Under the pieces are notes generated by a model. That model saw nothing but the letters and a program-made list of their open reading frames with translations, was not told where the DNA came from and ran no database searches. Of a stretch of DNA of 64,000 nt, positions 10,123-21,190 are shown one piece after another. Position 1 is the first letter of the stretch. The number at the start of each line of letters is the position of its first letter. The translations under genes were made by a program, and so were the position numbers. Source of the stretch: Buxus sempervirens (taxonomy: Eukaryota; Streptophyta; Magnoliopsida; Buxales; Buxaceae). The stretch is taken from the NCBI GenBank assembly GCA_947561395.2, contig OX387190.1:27770858-27834857 (forward strand). The letters are read 5' to 3'.

Positions 10123-10147
10123 GGGTTTTCGGGTAACCCGAAAACCC
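10123..10147. repeat. Perfect 25-bp palindrome
   Basis: Arms GGGTTTTCGGGT and ACCCGAAAACCC around a single central A. It lies at the start of the GGGCCC-rich part of F1; a looser equivalent (AATGGGTTTTTGGG...CCCAAACCCATT) occurs in F2 at about 12466. Confidence 0.8.
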
Positions 10148-11050
10148 AAAATGGGACTTGGACCACTCGGTCCAATTTGACTCACTATGGGCCTTCCAAC
10201 GGGGCCTACCAAGCCCGACAAATCCACTTGAGTGCAAATAAGTCAATTAAATAAACTGAGTGGGCCACACCAATCGAGGCCCACCAAGAGCCCAATTCAT
10301 AGCATGAAGGCTTAGATTAGGACTGGTTTGCCCGAGACCACGGGCAAGGCCTATCGGGCCCACCAAGCCCATCAACCAAACAAGGGCAGGGTTCTAAAAC
10401 CCTAACTCAAAATGCCTTGGGATTTCAAGCCCAAAACTAGGTAACGGGCCCCAAGCCCGTGTCTAGCCCGCTTCAGTACAATTAAATCAAGATAAATCAA
10501 ATTACTTGGTGACCACTGTGTGGCCTACCCCATGGGCCCACAAAACCATCTGAGCCCACCAAGCATAAATCTTAAACGCTTTGGATCAAACCTTAAATAA
10601 AATCAACCAAAACGGAAAGGGATTATCCAACGTAACCCCAAACAGGACTTGGGCTTCCACTAAAGCCCAAATTGGTATCCGTGGGCTTTCCAACGGGGCC
10701 CACACTCCAAACCTAGATCACTTGGAATAAAAAGATAAAATCAAATCAAAGGGACCCACACCACTCAAGTGGTCCCGCCAGACTTAACCGAACTGTGCAT
10801 GCTTTGACTTACGAATCGGGTGAGTGTAGAGCCAAGTTGACTCATAACCAGGAAACCCATGGGACTCGTCATTTGACGAGGTGGACTGGGGTGTCTACGG
10901 ACTTCCCCGGATCATAACCAAGACCCTATATAGAATCTCAAGCTGCAGACCGCCTAATAAAAAAACCTAGGCACCCAGGTGTCTGCCTGCACCCCCATCA
11001 GGCAGTGGCGACTCCAACCTTCCTGAATTACCCTTTAGGAGGCACACCCA

Positions 11051-13095
11051 CCCGTGCAACCACGCGCACATGCGGTTCGAGAGGAACCACACTTAAAGTG
11101 TGGTTCTGACCAAACCACACTTCAAGTGCGGTTTCGGAAAATTTCGTCTATAAAAGGGAGCCACAGCCCCCATTGTTCAAGGTTGGTCCCCCCACTCTCT
11201 TCTCTACTTCGTCCCCACCTTGTCCCACAACCAAAAAGCCCCTCCATTGCTCTCCCACCTCTACACCTTGTTCTATTGCCCATTTTACCCCTCAAACCAT
11301 TACTTTTCACCACTTCGAATCACTCGGAACCAAAGGAGGAGCCGAAGTGCTGTCCACATCAACAGGAGAATCCCAATACCTCAAAACAAGAAGGTAATAG
11401 CAAGGTGAGCTTCTCCATCACTTTGTATTTAAAATATATGAAAATCAGACTATTCTGACAAGTTTCTCCTTGAGTTTCTTTTTAGACTTTGATCTTGCTA
11501 TGTTTTTCTAACTCATTTGCTCTCTTTTGCACGCCAAGAGAGACCCCATGGAAGGTGGGGATCTCTACACGAAAAAGGGAGGAGAGTAGTTTCGTAGAAA
11601 TCAAAGGATGCTTAAGTCAACATAACCTTCATATTTGTCGGGTTAACTAATTTTGCTTGTTTATTAAAGAGGGGTCCTGTCCTCTTTGTATCATCTATTG
11701 TACCCCTAATCAACCTATCCCTCTCTCCTTTCTTAGTTAAGTTTACTCGCTTGCATGGTCCATGCTTATCTTTGGCATTCCTGGTTCATTTTCAAGATCC
11801 TTCATCTTGCATGCTAGGTCCCGTACTTACTTTGATTAGCACACACATGTATGTTTTTGTTGTAACACTCACAAGCTCTTTCACCTCTTTTGTATATTTT
11901 CATGTTATAGCGCTTATATGCATGTCACTTGCATCACTACACACCACTTCTCTCATGTCATGTGTAGCATATGTGCATAAACCATGTTGTATAAGCATAC
12001 TGATCATGTCACCAAGGTGCAATGAGATGTTGTCTCACTCTCTGTCATGCCATGCTTCCATGAAATCCTTGAATGATTATATGTCTGCATGTTTAGTATA
12101 ACTTAGCACTATATATGCATGCTTGTGAATGGTTTGAATGAAGGGTGATGAGCCAAGACCTTTCCCATTCGTGGAACACCAAGAAGTGAGAGTTTGAGCT
12201 TAAAATGAGCATTTTTGCAGTTTTGATAAGGTTCCAGAGGCCATGGAGCTGGTAGACATCCCCAAGGAGCAGATGAACCGGTCCGCGCTAGCGTTGCGGA
12301 GATTTTTGAAAATCAGGCCGGAACTGCATACTCAGTGCAGTCAGGCCTGAACCGCATTGGTTCTACAGTTCAGTCCAGACCACATTCCATATGCAGTCCA
12401 TTTTCATAATAAATAAAAAAAGCAATTTTTTAAACCCGATCCGACCCGTTTTAATGCAAATTAAACCCAATGGGTTTTTGGGTCAACCCAAACCCATTTT
12501 GAGACCTTGGGCCCTCCAATGGGGCCCACATACAATCCGGCCCAAACAAAGCCCGTTTCCGTAAATAGGCTAAAGGCCACATGATTAACTGCCCATGGGC
12601 CAAGACCAAGCCCACTGGGCCTTAAAAGTCTTAACACATTTAATTAACTTGCATGTTTAATAAACCCTTAAATCAAAATGACCAAATCCAATAAGGGTTA
12701 CCCAATAACCCTACTGGGCCATGGGCTCAAACCCAACTGGGCATTCCAACAGGGCCCATATCCGACCAACTTAACCAAAAAGATATAGAAAGACAAAAAT
12801 CAAAATAAAAGGGGCCCACACCTTCAGAGGACCCCACCAAACCAAACTAAATACATGCTGAGTTAGGACAATGTGAGATAGTTGACTCAAAACCAGGGAG
12901 ACCCGAGGGACGCATCAAGCCAACGGGCCAAGCCGGGGTGTCTTCAGACTTCCCCGGACGTAATCGAGAACTTAGCCAGATCTCTAATAAACCGTAGACC
13001 AGAAAAATTATGCCCGGATAGGCACCCCTTGTGTCTACCTGCACCTCTCAGACAGTGGCGACTCCGATAGTCCCGAGGCACGCATAATATTTGCA
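11051..13095 (+). mobile_element. LTR-like unit F2
   Basis: Second copy of the F-type unit, directly after F1: palindromes at 11085-11134, TATA box at 11149, pyrimidine-rich leader, long non-coding body, two GGGCCCAC/CCAAC-rich blocks (about 12500 and 12740), then TCTTCAGACTTCCCCGG and CAGTGGCGACTCC at 13053, all in F1 order. Edges are approximate and I could not find a target duplication. F1 and F2 may be two LTRs of a collapsed element or two tandem solo copies. Confidence 0.5.
11085..11155 (+). promoter_or_regulatory. Palindrome pair and TATA box of F2
   Basis: A perfect 21-bp palindrome (AACCACACTT, A, AAGTGTGGTT) at 11085-11105 and a near-perfect one (arms AACCACACTT and AAGTGCGGTT) at 11114-11134 stand 15-45 bp upstream of TATAAAA at 11149-11155. 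Compared with the A-type arm AACCGCACTT the change is made on both arms of the first palindrome. Confidence 0.65.
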
Positions 13096-14529
13096 TGCAC
13101 CTCTTCATGCGATAAATTTTCGATGCACACAGCTGGTAATGAAGGATGAAAAAAAAAGAAGAGGAAGGAAAAAATGTAGTGAAAACCTGGAAAGACACTA
13201 CATGGTAAATAATCAACCATCTACTAGAAGGAAATCGTCAGAGAGGAAATATCAGAATTGGCATAGATCCAGATGAAGTCCTCATGTTAGTGGTTCTTTT
13301 GAGATACAATCACTCTTCAAGTAATTGAGGAAAGTCTTCTTTTCCAGATTGAAGCAACATAATAAGAACTATGGTACAGCTGTTTCTGAAGCATTTGTGA
13401 ACAAGTCGATGGCCATCAAAATTGCCATTAGGAAATTGTTGCTAAAGTTGAAGTCGTATAAAAAGAAATTTCCAAAATTAGTGTGAAATATGAGGAAGTT
13501 CTCATACCATGGATACATTGTAGAAACAATTGTTCTTCAATTGGATGAAGGAAGATGTCTTTCCAAACTTGGGCAAAATAGTCAGATGGAAAAAGCCATC
13601 ATATCTTGAGCATCAATTAACAAGATGATGGTCATGGGAATGATTCTAAAGGTTCCAAAGGCTTATTTTGTCCTTCATTTTCTATAATAATCTTCACATT
13701 ATTCAACTCGGTTTTAATTCTTTTGGACTATATGCTAATAAGTGATTTGGCCATTTTTTCAAGAAAATATAAAACACGAAGACAAAAATTATATTTTTGG
13801 CCTATGATGAGCATCTATGTCTTTTCATAAAACATTGGTTTTACAAGCATTAGAAAATTCTGAGACCACTAGTATAAAACCTATTTTTTTACATTCACAT
13901 TTGCATTCTTTTATTAGGATTTCTTTTTACAAAGGTAAAAAAAAGAAAAAAGGAAAGAAGAATAAATAAAAGAAAGAAAAAATAATTTTTCATCTCTGCT
14001 GGTTGGAAAGTTTCTCTTCAAAGAGCTGGGGCATGCTCAAAATCCTTTCCCTTTGAGATTTCAAAGTAGTTATCATATCATCCAGGACAGCAAACATGGC
14101 CTTAAATCCTAAAAGTTTCAAAGTAGCAACATATCTTTTCTTCTATACATGAGTCTCAATCGTTTGATCATGAAGAAGGCATTCAGTTTGGTAGTAAGAA
14201 GACATGAAGAAGAGATCATGGGTAGTAAAGGCATAAGGTTAGATCAGCACATCATGATTCTCAAATCCATTAATCAAGAAGAGGGCATTCACTTGGGCAA
14301 TTAAAAAGCATGAAAGGCAGGTTATAGGCAACAAGAGCACATACATAGTTGCAGCAAATCATTATTGAGAGAGAAAGAAGATAAAGAAGCAAAAGCAAAT
14401 TGTAGAATATTCAAACACATGTTTGGGCATCACATGGCACCCAGGTAAGCAAATAAAAAAAGTCAATCAAGAAAAATTCAATAAAATATTTCCTTCCATA
14501 AGGTGAAAAGCATCAAAAAGTAATTGAGT
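13096..14529. other. No gene recognised
   Basis: AT-rich sequence with purine-rich stretches (for example 13144-13170 and 13938-13985) and short broken frames. Some words (AAGGCATTCAGTTTGGTAGT at 14176 and AGAGGGCATTCACTTGGGCA at 14280) recur loosely, suggesting an old degenerate local duplication. I see no domain, RNA gene or TE end here. Confidence 0.5.
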
Positions 14530-14820
14530 TTGTAGAGGCCAATTTTCAAATAATATAGAACGATTGTTATGTTACTATTCATGATCTTGTAAAAATGCTG
14601 TTGTAAATCTTTTGTAATCATGGTTTGTTGCTGGTGTTTAAAAAGGTATATCATTCTTTAAGGATACTTCTGAAAGAATGTTTTTGTGAAAAGTAAAATT
14701 ACACTTATTGTATATTATTTTAAAAAAGTGTCACTAATTTTTCAATTAAAAAGGATTTCCCCAATTTGAACCCCATCTAGCATTTTAGTGCATGCAGTCA
14801 TCAAATTGCATCCAAATCCT

Positions 14821-15105
14821 CTCATTTTTCAAATCCGCCTGTTAGCGGACCCTTTCTCAGGTGCTTCTGATGGCTTTCCATCAGGTCTTTCGGCCTTGGC
14901 CGTATGCCTAAATTTAATTTTGCTTAGTGCAAAAACTAACATTAATGTTGGCGGTGGTGTCTTTGGTAATCTGGATTTGGGTATTATGTCTCTTTTTTGT
15001 TTTTTCATTTGCTCAATGGTGAATGTTGTTATCTATGATATTCTGTTACTTTTTGCTAATGAAATGGCCTAGTTATGCCCTTCTACGAAAAAAAAAAAAA
15101 AGAGA
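14821..15105 (+). mobile_element. Short retroposon insertion with poly(A) tail
   Basis: This about 280-bp block interrupts the segment shared with 62.5-63.5 kb and ends in a run of 14 or more A at 15090-15104. The end ...AATGAAATGGCCTAGTTATGCCC before the A-run resembles a 5'-truncated LINE 3' end. I do not see clear target duplications, so class is uncertain. Confidence 0.4.
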
Positions 15106-15234
15106 GAAAATAATTCTCTCACGTGTCACTTCAAGTGGGATTCCACTCTCATAGGAACCAGGATCACCTAACTTCCTTGTTCTTAAATCATACACCTTAT
15201 GTGCGAGTCGGCCAAACTTCACGCCGGATGAGAG

Positions 15235-15459
15235 ACTGTGCAGCCTCTATCTACAATGTTATTTGCAGCATGTATATGATTCCGTTCACGCTAGATGAGG
15301 GACTGCATGTGCAGCCTCTATCTACAATGTTATTTGCAGCATGTATAGGATGTGTTCACTTATTGTTTATCCATTTTTTTAGTTTTTTGTGTAGGACCCA
15401 CATTGAACGGCATTCCTTGAATGCTGTAAACAAAAGTGTAGATAGAGGCTGTACAGTCC
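15235..15459. repeat. Local direct and inverted repeats
   Basis: A sequence containing CAGCCTCTATCTACAATG and TTATTTGCAGCATGTATA occurs twice directly (15239-15275 and 15311-15348). Its CAGCCTCTATCTAC part returns inverted at about 15439-15452 (GTAGATAGAGGCTG). The inverted pair could fold into a hairpin with a loop of about 90 bases. Confidence 0.65.
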
Positions 15460-15782
15460 ACATTCTAACTTCACGCAGTAAGCTAAGCATAGGCTCCACA
15501 CACCAAACGATCCCATACAAAACGTCCCGTGGCATGACAGTACGTATGGTATATGTCCCCGGAAGAAGATGCTCGAGTGAGGTCATGCTAAACATCACGC
15601 AACGACATCCTGGTCCGTAGGTCACAAAAAATAAAGAAAAAAACAAAGGCTTCCGTGCCTCACGATATCCTACTTTTCTGATCCAAACCGGCCATGCAAT
15701 GTCAGTGAACGTGGACAGTTCCGACCTAAATATCCCCAAGAAGTGTTTCAATTGATAATGGTGGGTTTTGCAATTGTTTCAG

Positions 15783-16451
15783 TGGACAGATCTATGCAAA
15801 TCATTCTTGGAAGAGGCCAAATGGTATTATAATGGATATGAACCGACACTTAACGAGTACATAAACAATGGATGGATTTCAAGTTCACGAATAGTCATTC
15901 AAGTGCATGCTTATTTTCTTTTAAGTGAAAATATAACAGAAGTAGCAGTCGAATGCTTAAAGGACTACCCAGATTTCCTACGTTGCTCATCCCTGATTTT
16001 CAGGTTTATCTATGATCTTGGAACTTCAAAGGTACTTCACCAATCCTTTTAGCTTAGAACATACTAATTATTTCTAAAATCATCCCAAAAGTTACTATAT
16101 TCCTTCCTCTAGCTAATAGAATCTTTATTTTGCAAATTAATGCAGGAGGAAATGGAGAGAGGTGATTCTTCGAAATCAGTACAGTGTTACATGCATGAGA
16201 ATAACGTGTCTGAGGAAGCTGCTCATGAACATATCAAACATATAATAGCCCAGATGTGGAAAAAGCTAAATAAATATTTAGCTTACTATTATCGTTTGCC
16301 CCGTTTGTTTATTAGTTCTGTAGTAAATATTGTTCGGATGGCCCAATGTTTGTACCAATTTGGGAATGGGCATGGTAATCCTCGCCAAACCAAGGAACAG
16401 GTGTTGTCTGTACTGCTTGAGCCAATCCCAACTTACAAGGGAATAGACTAG
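15783..16451 (+). pseudogene. Terpene synthase 3' end (last two exons), truncated
   Basis: Exon 15783-16031 (249 bp, the usual size for the penultimate TPS exon) reads WTDLCKSFLEEAKWYYNGY, PTLNEYINNGWISSS and DLGTSK. After a 114-bp GT-AG intron the last exon 16146-16451 reads EEMERGDSSKSVQCYMHE, VSEEAAHEHI and LLEPIPTYKGID-stop. This is the C-terminal part of the class I alpha domain of a plant mono/sesquiterpene synthase. In the NSE/DTE motif (N/D-D-L-x-S/T-x3-E) the first metal-binding residue is Y: it reads Y-D-L-G-T-S-K-E-E. The upstream exons with RRX8W and DDxxD are absent; sequence shared with the right-hand TPS upstream region lies 30 bp before the exon. Both frames are open, but a product could not bind the catalytic magnesium cluster normally. 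TPS-b membership is likely, not certain. Confidence 0.92.
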
Positions 16452-16925
16452 ACAAAGAGGTTCATCAGCATCAGTATATAGCTTGTTTTATCTTCTTAGA
16501 CGTACTAATGCATTCATGGTGGATATGAAGCAATTCAGTCATCAAAAATTATCTTGAATATGTTCGTTAATGGGTCAGATTCGAGTACTTCACTCTGGTT
16601 TTTTTCCGCTAGTCTAGTACCCGTAATTCATCTCTCTCTCTCTCTCTCCATTCTCTGTTCCCTCTATTGTGAAATCCTTGATCAAAGAGCTTCAATGGTC
16701 ATACAATTTGTTCAAGGCAGATATATTTCCATGCTGATCTCTTTTGGTGCAAAAGATCACAAAAAACGAAAAAGGCGGTCCAGATCTGGCTAATAAATTG
16801 ATTCCTGCAACTTGCGATTTCTCAAACAATGGCTATCTATTGGTTTTTGCTCGCCTGTCAGTTGCTTCGTGAGTCCATACACTGAAGATTTACAACTATA
16901 ATCATCTCTTTTCTCAATGTACATT
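16452..16925 (+). other. Downstream flank of the TPS pseudogene
   Basis: AT-rich, with a (TC)n tract at 16631-16648. It probably includes the former 3' UTR. No further coding sequence is recognised before the LTR at 16926. Confidence 0.4.
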
Positions 16926-19193
16926 TGTAGACACCCCAAATTGCACAGTCAAAATGATCAATAATCATCAAAAATCATTATCTCCTCTGAAACCAGCACA
17001 GAATTTGAGAAAACCATTTTTTTCTTGTATCCGACAACTCAGGTCGGATACAAGTACCTTTCTTCGTATCCGATGGAACATGCCGGATACAAGCAAGCTT
17101 TAGTGTATCCGGCATCATATGCCGGATACATTAAGGCACTTGTGTATCCGGCCTGATATGTCGGATACATAAGTTTTGCTCAAAATTAGGGTTTTCCGAG
17201 AGTTTTCACTTTTTACCATCATATCCTTCATTAAATGAATGGAAATCTCGAAAATAGCCTTAGGGTTAAGGTTGGTGGGCTATAGACATTATGTTGTATC
17301 TACCATCCCACCAACCCTAACCCTAGCCTTTGCCTATAAATAGGAGGCTCCTCCTTAAGCAAATGGCCAACAATTCTTGCCAAGAACTTTTGCCAAGAAG
17401 AGTTCCGAGTGAAGAGGGAAACCGCTGCGGAATTTCTAGATCTAGATCTCTTCTTCTACCTTTCTGTAGAATAAGGCCTTAATGTGTGTATGAAAACCCT
17501 TCCCCGGCTCAAAGTATCTCAAGACTCCCCCTAGCCGTAAAACATTAAGGCGGGATCTAGGAGAAACGAGACTGGGGATTGATCCTAGTGCTAGAACCTC
17601 TCTTGTATAAGCCTTTTGGATCTATGTAAACCGTTTCATATTCAAAGTACCCCAAGATTATCTTGAAGAACCATGTTTAACAGGGAGAGAGAACTAAAGG
17701 AAACGATAATGGAACGGAACCCTAGGTTGTTTTTAGAACCCTATTTTGATTGATATGAATGCATGTTATCTTTGCTATGTTGTTGGAATGATTTTTACGC
17801 CTACACATACATGGCACGTGATTTTGGCGGGATAGGCTCATATTTCGAATTTATCGCATTTATTGTGATAAATCTGAAATAAATAGCCCCAAGCAATTCT
17901 GGGATGTTTTAAATGATTTCCAAAAGATTTTGATTCATCTTACACGAATTATACACACTTTATCACAGTTTTGAATTGGTTTTATTCAAAAAAAGGCTTA
18001 ACTTGACAGCAACTGTACCCCTACTTCGGACACTCATAACTTCATCGTCCGGATGAATTTTGGAGTGATTCCAGAACCATGGGAAAGGTGAGGCTGTCTA
18101 GTTTGTGCTTACAAAATTTCATTAATTTCTATCAAGCAGATTTTGGACACCTCTCTGTCGAAGTTTATTGGTCAGTTCAGGTTTAAATACGGAACTTGTC
18201 ACTTCGACTAAGCGCCATGTGTTCGTTTTAAATCCGATTCGAGTTATTTTTGTTTCTGGGCACTCCTTTATGAGTCTATTTTCAAATCCAGTTGTTTTCA
18301 TAAATGTTTGACTAGATTTGCGTTGTTGGTAACAGATTTACTCAGAACTGCTCATCAGCATTTTTCTGGGTAAATCTGTGATCTTCGGGGCCTGTTCGGG
18401 AGACCACCCAAGGCACATCCGAATGAATTTTTGTATGAGGCTAGTTTCGTTAGAAATATGGCCATACAGACTTCAATCACACCATTTTCATGGATTTTTA
18501 TGAAGCAGATTTTTCTAGGTGATTTTCCAAGCTTGCATGCTTGCCACTTTTGATTTTCTCCAGCAGCAACTTTAAAAGAGCCATAACTTTTAGAATTTCA
18601 ACCGAATTTAATTGAAATTTTGTATGAGACTATTATTTACCATAATCTTTCAAATTTATTTGGTTTGGTTCAATTTAAAATTGAATTTGAATGATTTCAA
18701 GACAAATGGCATTATCTTTTGCCGAATTTTCCGGATTTAACTCAACTTGGTTTTGTGCAACTTTTGCTTTGATTTCTATCTATTTGTGATATTCCAGAAA
18801 TGATATTGACAATAAAGAGGATCTGGAATCCATTTGGATCTTCATGTGAAGATATCATACATTTGTCTTTTTTCAATATTTTAATGATTTTAGCAAGCTT
18901 TCTCACTTTTTTGCATGAACAAACACTTGGCAACCACCTTGTGTGGGTGAATGGGGGTGCCTAACACCTTTCCCCATTCATAATCTAATCCCCTTACCCA
19001 TCTCTGGATTTGATTTTCAAGTAGGGTTATTTTTACTCTAGAATTTGTCTTTTAGCTATTTTTGCTTATTTTTAATCTTTTGGTGTCCATTCACACCTCT
19101 AAAAATTGAATGGTGGTGACTCTCCCACTTTTTAAGTTGAGCCCATGTGTTGACGGAGGGGAATCATCCCGGTGATTTTTCCCATGTCTCACA
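16926..19193 (+). mobile_element. Solo LTR C1
   Basis: TGTAGACACCCC at the start, CATGTCTCACA at the end, perfect 5-bp duplication ACATT (16921-16925, 19194-19198). Length 2268 bp. Order of parts: palindrome array (17027-17168), TATAAATAG (17335), leader starting AGCAAATGGCC, CTAGCCGTAAAAC block (17531), GGGGGTGCCTAACACC (18953) and TGGTGGTGACTC near 19110. It is non-coding. The TPS pseudogene lies just upstream. Confidence 0.93.
17027..17168 (+). repeat. 39-bp-period palindrome array in C1 (best preserved)
   Basis: Four 25-bp palindromes start at 17027, 17066, 17105 and 17144, exactly 39 bp apart, so each is a 25-bp palindrome plus a 14-bp spacer. Arms: GTATCCGAC/GTCGGATAC, GTATCCGAT/GCCGGATAC, GTATCCGGC/GCCGGATAC, GTATCCGGC/GTCGGATAC. 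The 7-bp centres differ. The last unit ends about 170 bp before the TATA box at 17335. Confidence 0.92.
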
Positions 19194-19372
19194 ACATTTA
19201 TTGAGTTTTGATTTCTTAAACATATTTTTTTTATATGATGTATTTTTCTAAATCTCTTCCCTAAGTTAATCTTATCCGAAGATTTAGATCTGTTTTTGAA
19301 TTTTTGGTTTTGATTTCTATAATTTTTCATAACTAATTTCGTTAAGCTGGACTGAGATCCCTTTTAGACTCC

Positions 19373-19470
19373 ATGGATCCGTGGTCTAATGATGAAGTCC
19401 ATGCGCTGTTGAGGATCAGATCTAACATGGAGAATTGGTTTCCGGACTTCACTTGGGAGCATGTTTCAAG
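19373..19470 (+). pseudogene. Trihelix (GT-2/GTL2-like) DNA-binding domain fragment
   Basis: A 98-bp open stretch beginning ATG reads DPWSNDEVHALLRIR, NMENWFPDFTWEHVSR and then meets a splice donor AG/GTAAAT. This is the first part of a trihelix (GT factor) domain, with the three-tryptophan spacing W..W..W, closest in my memory to GTL2-type proteins. The rest of the domain (usually KLAE.GF.RS..KCKEKFEEE) is not seen downstream. It is a lone exon end, so most likely a captured fragment carried by a transposon. Confidence 0.75.
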
Positions 19471-21062
19471 GTAAATAAATTCATCCTTGTGACTCCTGTC
19501 TCTTGTCCTACTAACTGTTTCTGTTTTTCATGACATGGATAAATTAGGGTTTTTCTCTAGAGGTTTTTCTATTCAATAATATGGGAGTCTCTTTTGAGTC
19601 ATGGATACTTATTTTCAGCTCCTTATCTTGAGAAATCATGGTTGCTGGAATCAAAAACATGATTCTGTATCTTTGTCATGTTAAAAAATTACTTCATTTT
19701 TTTTTGTTCTTCTTGATTAATTGTTGCATCTTAGTTCTAGCTTATCTCATGAACCTGGGACTACCTATTAGGGGATCTGCTTTTATTCATTCATTAATTC
19801 GTACTTCTTCTTCTTCTTCTTGTTTTGTTGATCAAGAAAGGAGAAAATTACAGGAAAAATTAAAAGAAAATCATCCTAATATAGGTTAATGATGGCTATG
19901 TTAAATTAGCTTACTAATAAATGTTCAGAGCATACAAATAAAGAAATGATGGACATTGCAGTAGTTTCTAAACTTATTTGAGTTCTTATTATACCAATAA
20001 AACTGTTTCATTTGCCTAGTTATTCCAGAACTTGTTAGTGCTATAGGAGGTAATTGCAGCAAGAAGCAAATGTCCTTCCTACCATGGCTTGAGCAGCAGA
20101 TTCAATAAATTCTTAAGGTACCATACAATGTTTGTTTTCTTATTAGTCTGGAATAAATGAAACAAGAATACTCTCTTTAGTTTTTTTGTATTAAATATTT
20201 GTTTCTGGTACTGCTATGCAATGTTTGGTTTCTTATTAGTGTGGAATAAATAAAACAGAAATACCATATTTATTTATTTTGTGCTATATACTTGCTTCTA
20301 GTACTGCTATACAATTTAATTTCTGTTCTTTTTTTTTCCAAAAGGATCGGCACTAGAGCATTCCTCACCAATGTTATTCTCCTATAGATGGACAAATAAC
20401 AGAGGTCATCCTTACTCTCTGGGATTGAAAGGAATCCCAGTTAAAAACTATATTAAATGGAGTTTGGATGTTGTAAATATTTGTGCGTTGTTGCCACAAT
20501 TTTCTTGGATGCTGCTAATATTTTTTTCTTGAGAATATATATGAACAGGATATGATCTGAATTTTTTTGTATTTAATATTGTTATTGTAGATTTCCTTGG
20601 GGAGGAATAAGTTGTGAGTTGTAAATATGGAGATCACCAGTGTTATGGAATATGTGGAGATTTCAAAGAAAATTATAAAGAAAATTGTATATCATATACT
20701 TATAGCAAGTAAACTTTAAATTTGCTTGTTCATGTATATAATTTGCTCTTGTTCAAAATTCTTTTTTCCTTTTTTAAAGCAATATAGAGGACATGGCACG
20801 AGATGCTGGAAGTGTAGATGTTGAAGAAGATGTCCTATTTGGTAAGCCATGGCCCCATCTTTTCTCCATTGTATTATATAAAATTCATTATGTTAATTTT
20901 TGTCATTCTTATAAAAGTATTGCAGACTGAGTTGGGCCTATCAATAGTAATTTTGAGTGAAATTTTTGTTGGTACCTGGTGGAATCTCAAATTGACTAGA
21001 CATCTTTATTCAATGCTTTGTACTTTCTGAATGCTCAATAAGTTCTTTGCTTTATCATTCAG
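19471..21062. other. Intron-like and fragmentary sequence, unidentified
   Basis: T-rich, intron-like DNA with short open pieces bounded by plausible splice sites: 19752-19888 (NLGLPIRGSAFIHSLIR, then QERRKLQEKLKENHPNIG), 20030-20118 (LVSAIGGNCSKKQMSFLPW) and 20790-20841 (EDMARDAGSVDVEEDVLF followed by GTAAGC). I do not recognise the genes. They may be further captured exons. Confidence 0.4.
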
Positions 21063-21190
21063 GTATATAAAGACAGAAATATAGTTGCAGAGATTGTGAG
21101 AAGAGCTTAAGGGGCAAGATTTAAAGCAATTGCCCTGACTACTGTTGATAACCCAATACTACGCAAGGAAGCTGATATCAAGAAAAAGTG
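21063..21190 (+). pseudogene. Glycolate oxidase exon fragment
   Basis: After an AG acceptor the sequence reads VYKDRNIVAEIVRRA-stop-GARFKAIALTTVDNPILRKEADIKKK. This follows the peroxisomal (S)-2-hydroxy-acid (glycolate) oxidase stretch YKDRN.[32 protein letters not shown] of the flavin-binding TIM barrel. It has one TAA and small substitutions or indels around TVDNP. Only this exon is seen, in the same orientation as the trihelix fragment 1.6 kb upstream. Confidence 0.8.

Larger units (their letters stand above)
9601..11050 (+). mobile_element. LTR-like unit F1, right part
   Basis: Continues F1 after the Harbinger insertion. It contains a second 39-bp palindrome array (9900-10041), a perfect 25-bp palindrome (10123), two diverged tandem copies of a GGGCCCAC / CCAACGGGGCC-rich block (about 10150 and 10640), the TCCCCGG block (10903) and GTGGCGACTCC at 11005. 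It ends near 11050 where F2 begins. No coding region is seen. Confidence 0.5.
14530..15760 (+). repeat. Segment shared with 62500-63490 upstream of the right TPS
   Basis: 14530-14820 matches 62500-62995 almost base for base apart from indels (the MITE is absent here). 15106-15150 matches 63010-63055, and 15460-15750 matches 63065-63480, including CTCGAGTGAGGTCATGCTA and the run ending TTCCGACCTAAATATCCC. It ends 30 bp before a terpene synthase exon. Part of it also belongs to a dispersed repeat family (60455-62190), so a transposon origin is possible. Confidence 0.75.

Noticed and set aside
11054-11458. 134-codon frame at the start of F2
   Set aside because: Begins in the palindromes and covers the pyrimidine-rich leader; Pro/Ser-rich from base composition only.
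15123-15620. 165-codon plus-strand frame before the TPS exon
   Set aside because: Covers repeat R and local duplications; no domain, and the homologous copy at 63 kb does not keep the frame.
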